A DNA stretch of 20,259 nt from positions 1-20,259 of the forward strand of contig JBHPFQ010000008.1 of the NCBI GenBank assembly GCA_042571625.1, written 5' to 3'. A model generated the notes under the pieces. That model saw nothing but the letters and a program-made list of their open reading frames with translations. It ran no database searches and was not told where the DNA came from. This DNA comes from JBHPFQ01 sp042571625 (GTDB lineage: Bacteria > Patescibacteriota > Minisyncoccia > Portnoybacterales > UBA2143). Positions 15,183 through 20,259 of this stretch are shown piece by piece. Within the stretch, counting starts at the first letter, position 1, and every line of letters starts with the position of its first letter. The position numbers were made by a program, and so were the translations under genes.

Positions 15183-16085
15183 ATGAAGAATTTTATTATC
15201 ATTGATGGTAATGCGCTGGTTCATCGCGCGTTCCATGCTATACCTCCGTTAAAGACAAAAAAAGGACAGACTGTTAATGCTGTTTACGGTTTTGCCTCTA
15301 TTTTATTTCGTGTGATTAAAGATTTGCAACCAGCATATCTTGCTGCTACGTTTGATTTAGCAGCTCCGACTTTTCGGAAAATAGAATATGAAGAATACAA
15401 AGCAAAGCGAGCCAAAGCTCCGCAGGAATTATATGATCAGATTGGTTTAGTAAAGAAAGTAGTTGAGGCATTGGATATTCCAATTTATGAGAAAAAAAGT
15501 TTTGAAGCAGACGATGTTATTGGGACAATCGTTAATAAAGTACGCGCTAAAAAATTAGATATAGAAATAATTATTGTTACTGGCGATTTGGATGTTTTAC
15601 AATTAGTAGATAAAAAAACAAAAATTTATACATCAAAGCAGGGAATAAAAAATACTATTATATATGACGAAAAGGCTATTGCTGAAAGATATGGATTAAA
15701 GCCAGATCAGATTATTGAATTTAAGGGATTAAAAGGAGACGCGTCTGATAATATTCCTGGAGTGCCAGGTATCGGGGAAAAAACAGCTCTTAATTTGATT
15801 AAAGAATTTGGCAATTTAGAAAAGCTTTATCAAAAATTAGAGCATAGCGATTTGAATCCTAAATTGCAGGCGCGACTTTTGGAATACAAAGAAAAAGCAT
15901 TTTTTAGCAGACGGCTCGCGACTATAAGGCGAGATGTTCCGATTGAATTTGGATTAAGAGATTGTCAGTGGCCTGGCGAAAAAAAGAATATTAGCGAGTT
16001 AAAGAAAAAAGTTATTAAGTTATTAGAAGAATTGGAATTTTATACATTAATAAAAAGAATACCTGATGTTTTAGATCAAATATGA
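15183..16085 (+). CDS. Free-standing 5'-3' exonuclease / flap endonuclease (PolA N-terminal domain type)
   Basis: A 300-residue protein equal to the 5'-nuclease domain of DNA polymerase I without the proofreading and polymerase domains. Metal-binding motifs are intact: FIIIDGNALVHRAFHA (D7), FEADDVIGTIV, VTGDLDVLQLV and FKGLKGDASDNIPGVPGIGEKTA, the last containing the helix-hairpin-helix DNA-binding motif. It would remove RNA primers and flaps during Okazaki maturation and repair. The frame ends cleanly in TGA after VLDQI, with no polymerase remnant before the kinase gene 13 bp later, so it is a stand-alone gene and not a broken polA. Whether a separate polymerase I exists cannot be told here. 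Confidence 0.9.
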   Translation: MKNFIIIDGNALVHRAFHAIPPLKTKKGQTVNAVYGFASILFRVIKDLQPAYLAATFDLAAPTFRKIEYEEYKAKRAKAPQELYDQIGLVKKVVEALDIPIYEKKSFEADDVIGTIVNKVRAKKLDIEIIIVTGDLDVLQLVDKKTKIYTSKQGIKNTIIYDEKAIAERYGLKPDQIIEFKGLKGDASDNIPGVPGIGEKTALNLIKEFGNLEKLYQKLEHSDLNPKLQARLLEYKEKAFFSRRLATIRRDVPIEFGLRDCQWPGEKKNISELKKKVIKLLEELEFYTLIKRIPDVLDQI

Positions 16086-16091
16086 TATAAT
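16083..16091 (+). promoter_or_regulatory. Extended -10 promoter of the histidine kinase gene
   Basis: TGATATAAT (16083-16091) ends 7 nt before the kinase ATG at 16099. The TGA of the extended -10 is also the stop codon of the exonuclease gene. The -35 region (CTGATG, 16063-16068) is weak. Confidence 0.5.
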
Positions 16092-16098
16092 ATAAAAT

Positions 16099-16830
16099 AT
16101 GAGCAATAAAATTAAAAAAAGCGAACGAGAAAAACATATTGAGAAAATAAAAAAAGAGTTTATATCTTTAGCTGCGCATCAGTTAAGGACTCCACTTTCG
16201 GCTGTTAAATGGATATTAAACGCGCTTTTAGAAGGCGAGGCAGGTAAATTAAGTAAGAAGCAAAAAGAATACATTCAACAAGGATATCAAAATAATGAAA
16301 GAATGATTAGTCTAATCAATGATCTTTTGTGCGTGGCAGAAGTTGATGAAGGACGGTATGTTAAAGATGAAAGCTATCAAGAAATGGAAATGATAATTGA
16401 AAATATTATTGCTTCTTTTAAGAAAAAAATTGATAAGAAAAATATAAAAATAATTTTCAATAAGCCATTAGCTCCTTCGCCAAATATTAAAATTGACGCT
16501 GATAAAATAAAACTTGTTATACGAAATATGCTTGATAATGCTATTAGATATAATAAGAGAAATGGCAAGGTGACTGTTTCTGTTAAGTATGATAAAATGA
16601 ATATAGAAGTTGCAGTTAAAGATACAGGCGTTGGAGTTCCAAAAAATGAAAAGGATCGCATTTTTGAAAAATTCTTTAGAGCCAGTAATGTTATAAAGCT
16701 TGATACAACAGGAACTGGATTAGGACTATTTATTTGTAAAAGTATTATAGAAGCGCATGAAGGAAAAATCATGTTTGAATCAAAAAAAGGCAAAGGTTCT
16801 ATTTTCAAATTTGAGTTGCCTATCAAGTAA
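16099..16830 (+). CDS. Soluble sensor histidine kinase without a sensing domain
   Basis: A 243-residue kinase made only of the transmitter core. The H box AAHQLRTPLSAVKW (phosphorylated His27) sits just after a short charged helix; the catalytic domain shows the N box RNMLDNAIRYN, G1 box VKDTGVGVPKNEKDRIFEKFFR (F box included) and G2 box GTGLGLFICKSIIEAHEGKI. There is no signal, membrane helix, PAS, GAF or HAMP domain, so its input must come from a partner or from its short N-terminus. The next gene is a lone receiver, so the two should form a two-component pair working in the cytoplasm, although the output is not visible. Confidence 0.92.
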   Translation: MSNKIKKSEREKHIEKIKKEFISLAAHQLRTPLSAVKWILNALLEGEAGKLSKKQKEYIQQGYQNNERMISLINDLLCVAEVDEGRYVKDESYQEMEMIIENIIASFKKKIDKKNIKIIFNKPLAPSPNIKIDADKIKLVIRNMLDNAIRYNKRNGKVTVSVKYDKMNIEVAVKDTGVGVPKNEKDRIFEKFFRASNVIKLDTTGTGLGLFICKSIIEAHEGKIMFESKKGKGSIFKFELPIK

Positions 16831-16840
16831 TAAATATAAA
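16811..16840 (+). promoter_or_regulatory. Possible promoter of the response regulator
   Basis: TTGAGT (16811-16816), an 18-bp spacer and TATAAA (16835-16840) precede the regulator ATG (16856) by 15 nt. The -35 lies within the last codons of the kinase gene. Read-through from the kinase promoter is equally possible. Confidence 0.3.
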
Positions 16841-16855
16841 ATAAATTAAAAATAT

Positions 16856-17236
16856 ATGCAAAAAATTCTTATAGTTGAAGACGATAAATTTCTGCGCGAT
16901 CTTTTAGTGCGTAAATTAATCAAAGCGGAATTTAAAACAGATGTTGCTATTGATGGCGATGAAGCTATTAAAAAGACTAATAGTTTTATGCCTGATTTGA
17001 TTTTGCTTGATTTAATTATACCAAAAATAGATGGATTTGAAGTTTTAAAACAAGTTAAAGAGAATGAAATAACTATGTATATACCAGTGGTAATTTTAAG
17101 CAATTTAGGACAGCAAGAAGAAGTGGAAAAAGGTTTAAAGTTGGGCGCAGTTGATTATTTGGTCAAAGCTCATCTTACTCCAGACGAGATTGTTGATAAA
17201 GTTAGAAAAATTTTGCAAAGTAGAAAAGAAGCGTAG
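16856..17236 (+). CDS. Single-domain response regulator (CheY-like receiver)
   Basis: A 126-residue receiver with the acidic pair in ILIVEDDKF (D9, D10), the phospho-acceptor D52 in LILLDLIIPKIDGFEV, the switch Ser in VVILSNLG and the conserved Lys in VDYLVKAHL. It lacks any DNA-binding or enzymatic output domain, so it acts by protein contact, like CheY or Spo0F. It lies 25 bp after the kinase gene and 13 bp before holA. The partner that receives the signal is not identifiable here. Confidence 0.93.
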   Translation: MQKILIVEDDKFLRDLLVRKLIKAEFKTDVAIDGDEAIKKTNSFMPDLILLDLIIPKIDGFEVLKQVKENEITMYIPVVILSNLGQQEEVEKGLKLGAVDYLVKAHLTPDEIVDKVRKILQSRKEA

Positions 17237-17249
17237 TTTTTGGAATAGC

Positions 17250-18179
17250 ATGCTTATTCTTTTATATGGCGAAGATGATTTTCGTCTAGGGCGAAAGCTA
17301 AATGAAATAGTTAAAGAATATAAAGTCAAACATTCCAGCGGGTTGGATTTGGCTATTTTTGATAATGATTTAGATTTTGAAAAAGTTAGAGAAAAAATAG
17401 AATCTATTTCTATGTTTAATGAGAAGAAGTTGATTGTCTTGAAAAATATTTTTGGCAATCTGGATTTTGAAGAAGTTTTTTTTGGATATTCAAAAAAGCG
17501 AAAACTTAAAAATAATCAGGATGTTATTGTTGTCTTATATCATTCAGGCAAATTAGCAGTATCTGGTCTTAAAAGAAAAGTGAGTATGTCTGAAGAATTT
17601 AAGCCGTTAAAAGGAATGGAGCTTTCTAATTGGATTAAAAAAGAAATAGGTAATAACAATGGAATTATTTCTAATGCTGGGGCGCAGAAATTAGCTTCTT
17701 TCGTGGGAAATGATTTGTGGCGGGCGAATAACGAAATTAATAAATTATTAAGCTATAAGATAAATCAAGAAATTACATTAGAGGATATTGATTTATTAGT
17801 GGGAGCAAAAATTGATAATAATATTTTTAATACGCTTGACGCTTTGGCCAATCAAGATAAAAAAAATGCTTTCAAACTTTTGCATAAGCATTTAAGCCAG
17901 GGAGAAAATGAAATATATTTATTAACGATGTTTATTTATCAAATTCGTAATTTGTTAAAATTAAAAGATTTGATAGAATCTGGGACACCTTTTTATTCTT
18001 TGGCGAATAAAAGCGGGCTTCATCCATTTGTGGTTAAAAAAAGTTCTTATGTTTTGCGTAATTTTTCGTTAGACCAGTTAAAAAGAATTTATCACTTGTT
18101 ATTGGAGTTTGAATTAAAACTAAAATCAGGCCGTATAGACGGCCTGACAGCTTTAGATTTATTAGCGATGGAAATATAG
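17250..18179 (+). CDS. holA: DNA polymerase III delta subunit
   Basis: The clamp-loader delta subunit, 309 residues from ATG 17250, where MLILLYGEDDFRLGRKLNEI is the usual HolA opening (LYGxDxFL-like). The frame extends to 17151, but that would overlap the regulator gene by over 80 bp and lacks family similarity. Other family text includes LSNWIKKEIG, ALASF-like KLASFVGNDLWRANNEINKLLSY, and the C-terminal domain ALANQDKKNAFKLLHKHLSQGENEIYLL. Delta opens the beta clamp (dnaN at 50) for loading. It follows the two-component genes with 13 bp spacing. The last 20 codons contain, on the other strand, a terminator for the rplT operon. Confidence 0.9.
   Translation: MLILLYGEDDFRLGRKLNEIVKEYKVKHSSGLDLAIFDNDLDFEKVREKIESISMFNEKKLIVLKNIFGNLDFEEVFFGYSKKRKLKNNQDVIVVLYHSGKLAVSGLKRKVSMSEEFKPLKGMELSNWIKKEIGNNNGIISNAGAQKLASFVGNDLWRANNEINKLLSYKINQEITLEDIDLLVGAKIDNNIFNTLDALANQDKKNAFKLLHKHLSQGENEIYLLTMFIYQIRNLLKLKDLIESGTPFYSLANKSGLHPFVVKKSSYVLRNFSLDQLKRIYHLLLEFELKLKSGRIDGLTALDLLAMEI
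18111..18147 (-). terminator. Terminator of the rplT operon embedded in the holA coding region
   Basis: On the minus strand TCAGGCCGT and ACGGCCTGA (18147-18139 and 18134-18126) make a perfect 9-bp GC-rich stem with a 4-nt loop, followed by TTTTAGTTTTAATT. It lies 34 bp after the rplT stop. On the plus strand the stem is followed by CAGCTTTAG, not a U tract, so holA translation and transcription should pass. Confidence 0.75.
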
Positions 18180-18180
18180 C

Positions 18181-18525
18181 TTATTTTATTTTTTTAATAA
18201 TTTCAGCAAATACATTCGGATTCTCTTCTGCTATTTTAGCAAGTATTTTTCGGTCAACTTCAACGTTGGCTTTTTTTAGTTTTTCAATAAATCGGCTATA
18301 GGTTAATCCGTTTTTTCTTGCTGCGGCATTTATTTTAATTTGCCAGAGTCGACGAAAATCGCGTTTTTTTACCTTGCGGTCGCGATATGCATAAGTCAAA
18401 GCATGTCTTAAAGCATCTTTGGCTGATTTATATTTAGATTTTCGTCCCCATTTGAAACCCTTGGTTTCTTTTAGGACGTTTTTTCTTCGTTTATGTGCTG
18501 TAGTTCCTCGTTTTACTCTTGTCAT
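18181..18525 (-). CDS. rplT: Large-subunit ribosomal protein bL20
   Basis: A 114-residue, highly basic protein with the L20 pattern: TRVKRGTTAHKRRKNVLKET, then KGFKWGRKSKYKSAKDALRHALTYAYRDRKVKKRDFRRLWQ in the known order, and GLTYSRFIEKLKK. It binds 23S rRNA early in 50S assembly. It is 2 bp after rpmI in the standard infC-rpmI-rplT order. In other bacteria L20 or IF3 controls this operon; the rpmI upstream region has hairpin potential (see the rpmI promoter). It faces holA with only one base between the stop codons. Confidence 0.97.
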   Translation of the reverse strand: MTRVKRGTTAHKRRKNVLKETKGFKWGRKSKYKSAKDALRHALTYAYRDRKVKKRDFRRLWQIKINAAARKNGLTYSRFIEKLKKANVEVDRKILAKIAEENPNVFAEIIKKIK

Positions 18526-18527
18526 GT

Positions 18528-18683
18528 TTATTTCAGATATTGTTTAGATTTTCGCTTATTACGAGTTTTATTTCCAGAATCCTTAGCATTAAAATGTCCT
18601 TGATTAGCGGATCTTTTTAGCATTTTCTTATTTCCGGTTATTTTTATTCTCTTAAATAGAGCTTTGTTAGTTTTTAATTTCAT
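18528..18683 (-). CDS. rpmI: Large-subunit ribosomal protein bL35, short form
   Basis: A 51-residue basic protein beginning MKLKTNKALFKRIKITGNKK, which is the L35 start; the frame runs upstream to 18719, but the extra 12 residues do not fit the family and lie before the likely transcription start. Most bL35 proteins are 60-66 residues; this one stops after NKTRNKRKSKQYLK and lacks the usual C-terminal segment (the VxxADxxRVKRLLPY type tail). The frame is clean and rplT follows at once, so it is a natural short version. Confidence 0.9.
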   Translation of the reverse strand: MKLKTNKALFKRIKITGNKKMLKRSANQGHFNAKDSGNKTRNKRKSKQYLK

Positions 18684-18719
18684 AGATAAAAATCTATCAC
18701 AGGATTGATAATAAATCAA
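18684..18719 (-). promoter_or_regulatory. Internal rpmI promoter with start-proximal hairpin
   Basis: On the minus strand TTGATT (18719-18714), 17 bp and TAGATT (18696-18691) with extended TGA, ending 7 nt before the rpmI ATG. The -10 and start codon also lie in a self-complementary stretch (ATAGAT and ATCTAT around AAAA, 18682-18697), which could hide the start in a transcript coming from infC. Confidence 0.45.
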
Positions 18720-18730
18720 TGTTTGTTCTG

Positions 18731-19273
18731 CTATTCGTTTGCAATAGTCATATTAAGCCCTCGTGGCTGTTTTTTTATATCTTGCTCAATTTTTATTTTT
18801 GAAGGAATTAATTTTATAAATTCCTTCATTTTTTCAGCGGCAAAATCCAAGTTGGCTTTTTCTCTGCCGCGTAGTATTATTTCTATTTTTATTTTATGTC
18901 CTTGTTTAAGGAATTTTTCTATTTGTTTGACTTTTGTTTCTAAATCATGTTTGCCTGTTCGTATTCCAATTCTAATTCCTTTTGTTTCTGTTTTCTTTTG
19001 GTTGGATTTTTTTTGTTTTTCTAGTCGTGTTTTTTCGTATTGATACTTCCCATAGCTCATTATTCTACATACTGGAGGTTTTGCTGTCGGAGCGATTTCG
19101 ATTAAATCTAATTTCTTTTCACGAGCCATTTGCAGGGCTTTTTCTGTTTCAACAATACCTAAATTTTGACCCTTTTCATCAATTAATCTTATCGGGCTTA
19201 TGCGAATATATTCATTAGTTCTAGCCCTTGGCTCTCTGTATATTTTTCTTTTAAAATATGGTCTTCTTCTAAT
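18731..19273 (-). CDS. infC: Translation initiation factor IF-3 with a non-canonical (probably ATT) start
   Basis: From ATT 19273-19271 the protein is 180 residues, the size of E. coli IF3. The N-domain opens after a basic leader (RRRPYFKRKIYREPRAR) with TNEYIRISPIRLIDEKGQNLGIVE; then KLDLIEIAPTAKPPVCRIMSYGKYQYE and the C-domain IRIGIRTGKHDLETKVKQIEKFL follow. The first ATG in frame (19129) is in the middle of the N-domain, so it cannot be the start. Between the upstream in-frame TAA (19294-19292) and that ATG there is no ATG, GTG or TTG; ATT at 19273 gives the best length. E. coli infC also starts at AUU and is autoregulated through it. It begins 29 bp after the tmRNA end with no terminator between. 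Confidence 0.9.
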   Translation of the reverse strand: MRRRPYFKRKIYREPRARTNEYIRISPIRLIDEKGQNLGIVETEKALQMAREKKLDLIEIAPTAKPPVCRIMSYGKYQYEKTRLEKQKKSNQKKTETKGIRIGIRTGKHDLETKVKQIEKFLKQGHKIKIEIILRGREKANLDFAAEKMKEFIKLIPSKIKIEQDIKKQPRGLNMTIANE

Positions 19274-19302
19274 TATAGTAGTTTTATTTAATTATTATTT
19301 TG

Positions 19303-19692
19303 TGGAGATGGCGGGAATCGGACCCGCGTGTAAAAGATCTTTTTTTAAATTTTTCTACAAGCTTAGCTTAATTTATTTATAGAATTAAAAACTTAAATTA
19401 AGCAAAATATTTTTAATTCTTGTCTCAAGCTATTTTAATGATTTGTTAGAGACAAGCAAATCATCTATCCTAATAAATTACACCCAGATTCTTTTTATTA
19501 GGAATCAAAAGACTGGATGGCTATCGAAATTAAGCGACAGCGTAAGCCAAGTTTGGAGCAACTAGCGAAGCTAGAGCGTTTTTGACTTTTGAAAATAAGT
19601 TAGCACTTATTGTTTTGTAATTTTTTAACGAAGATTTAACAACTTCCGCTTGCTAAATTTAAAAAGGACTTTTATCGAAGCCGATCATCCCC
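19303..19692 (-). ncRNA. ssrA: Transfer-messenger RNA (tmRNA)
   Basis: On the minus strand the 5' end GGGGATG (19692-19686) pairs with CATCTCC (19310-19304) to form the tRNA-like acceptor stem, followed by discriminator A at 19303. The 3' part holds the T arm GCGGG-TCCGATT-CCCGC, and the 5' part the typical GGCTTCGA. A tag reading frame is at 19604-19530, and the segments around it can form the usual pseudoknots. Total 390 nt. The 3' CCA is not encoded (genomic CACAAAA), so the CCA-adding enzyme must complete it. The RNA rescues stalled ribosomes with SmpB, whose gene lies directly upstream and overlaps it by 8 nt. infC follows with no terminator, suggesting the RNA is cut from a longer transcript. 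Confidence 0.94.
19530..19604 (-). other. tmRNA proteolysis-tag reading frame
   Basis: The resume codon is read as GCT at 19604-19602, by comparison with the A-rich segment that precedes GCA in E. coli. The frame encodes 24 residues, beginning ANLFSK and ending LAYAVA, then TAA (19532-19530). The hydrophobic, alanine-rich end fits recognition by ClpXP-type proteases. The tag is longer than the 10 encoded residues of E. coli. The start codon is inferred; the stop and end are clear. Confidence 0.8.
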
Positions 19693-20134
19693 GATATTTC
19701 ATAATTCGATTGATTTTTCTTTTCACTTCTTTCTTTTTGATGCTTTCTCTCTTGTCAAATTTCTTTTTTCCTTTGCCTAAACCGATTTCTATCTTTATTC
19801 TTCCTTTTTTAGTATAAACCCGAATAGGTGTTAAAGTCAAGCCCTTTTGCTTTGTTTTTCCAGTCAACTCTTTTATCTCTTCTTTGTTCAAAAGCAATTT
19901 TCTCGTTCTGTCTGACTGATAATCACTGGGAGTATTTTTTGGTTGATACGGTGGGATATTCGCATTGATTAGAACAGCTTCATTATCCTTAATAGCCACG
20001 TGAGATCCTTTAATATTAGCGCGTCCGGCTTTGATTGACTTAACCTCATGGCCAAACAAAACTATGCCTGCTTCGTAGGTATCTAAAATTTCATAATCAA
20101 ATTTCGCGCGTGGATTAACTGATAAAGTCGGCAT
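19685..20134 (-). CDS. smpB: tmRNA-binding protein SmpB
   Basis: A 149-residue partner of tmRNA that delivers it to stalled ribosomes. Family text is clear: NPRAKFDYEILDTYEAGIVL, GHEVKSIKAGRANIKGSHV, then SDRTRKLLLNKEEI, GLTLTPIRVYTKKGRIKIEIGLGKGKKKFDKRE and the basic C-terminal tail that enters the mRNA channel. The last codons and the TGA stop (19687-19685) lie inside the first 8 bases of ssrA, the acceptor-stem strand. The start ATG is 6 nt after a TATAAT box, so the mRNA should be leaderless. Joint control with ssrA is likely, and tmRNA processing would cut the message inside the Arg148 codon. Confidence 0.96.
   Translation of the reverse strand: MPTLSVNPRAKFDYEILDTYEAGIVLFGHEVKSIKAGRANIKGSHVAIKDNEAVLINANIPPYQPKNTPSDYQSDRTRKLLLNKEEIKELTGKTKQKGLTLTPIRVYTKKGRIKIEIGLGKGKKKFDKRESIKKKEVKRKINRIMKYRG
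19698..19726 (-). promoter_or_regulatory. Possible weak promoter for ssrA inside smpB
   Basis: On the minus strand GTGAAA (19726-19721), 17 bp and TATGAA (19703-19698) would start transcription at the first G of the tmRNA (19692). Each hexamer matches the consensus at 4 of 6 positions. If real, the tmRNA could be made without cutting the smpB message. Confidence 0.3.
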
Positions 20135-20140
20135 ATTGTT

Positions 20141-20146
20141 ATTATA
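20141..20146 (-). promoter_or_regulatory. smpB -10 box, leaderless arrangement
   Basis: TATAAT on the minus strand (20146-20141) ends 6 nt before the smpB ATG at 20134. The -35 at 17 bp (TTACTA) is poor. The rest of the right edge, 20147-20259, holds no gene that I can support. Confidence 0.5.
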
Positions 20147-20259
20147 TGCTATGTGTTTAACGGTAGTAATAAATTATATACCTAATTAGTACAAATCACA
20201 AATTCAAATATTTAAATTTTAAAAATAGAAAATTATAAAATCACTCCATCCTCCTAACC

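Noticed and set aside
18731..19129. infC starting at the first ATG (132 residues)
   Set aside because: This would remove most of the conserved IF3 N-domain, which is intact in frame upstream.
1..20259. CRISPR arrays, insertion sequences, tRNA genes, prophage genes or UGA recoding
   Set aside because: No repeated spaced units, transposases, cloverleaf tRNAs or phage-like genes are visible, and UGA acts as a stop in several genes.

Overview
The window is AT-rich bacterial chromosome (most intergenic and synonymous positions are A or T) from what looks like a member of the Candidate Phyla Radiation (Patescibacteria, most likely a parcubacterial lineage). This is inferred from the small compact housekeeping genes, a free-standing 5'-3' exonuclease domain, a lamin-tail/PKD surface protein, short versions of L35 and YebC, and a general lack of Shine-Dalgarno sequences. 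UGA ends several genes (yebC, smpB, the exonuclease), so the code is standard and not the UGA=Gly code of SR1/Gracilibacteria.

Layout. 1-1180: dnaN (+). 1186-1364: intergenic span with a strong promoter and terminator that fits a small RNA. 1357-3873: class A penicillin-binding protein (-). 3949-5124: tyrS (+). 5135-9684: one minus-strand operon read yebC, ruvC, a membrane protein of the 7TM family usually attached to an inactive transglutaminase, an ATP-grasp ligase fused to a retropepsin-like protease, and a second ATP-grasp protein. 9717-11276: surface protein with lamin-tail and PKD domains (-). 11334-11555: small unknown gene (+), the only one here with a strong Shine-Dalgarno. 11604-12614: ruvB (-). 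12669-12890: structured RNA (+) closed by a 25-bp helix. 12889-14544: PilB/GspE-type ATPase (-). 14620-15051: tsaE (+). About 15124 to 15050: probable small RNA on the minus strand carrying an anti-Shine-Dalgarno-like segment. 15183-18179: exonuclease, soluble histidine kinase, single-domain response regulator and holA (+). 20134 down to 18181: smpB, ssrA (tmRNA), infC, rpmI, rplT (-).

The most notable structures are: (1) smpB overlaps the 5' end of the tmRNA by 8 nt, so RNase P maturation of a shared transcript would remove the smpB stop codon; (2) infC has no ATG, GTG or TTG in its true N-terminal part and must begin at a rare codon, most likely ATT, directly after the tmRNA; (3) three probable unannotated small RNAs; (4) many genes have a -10 box only 6-10 nt before the start codon, which points to widespread leaderless transcripts; (5) a ligase/protease/7TM cluster that may build and trim a peptide or amino-acid tag; (6) a YebC protein lacking one whole domain. 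Gene functions come from family motifs read by eye; no searches or folding programs were run.
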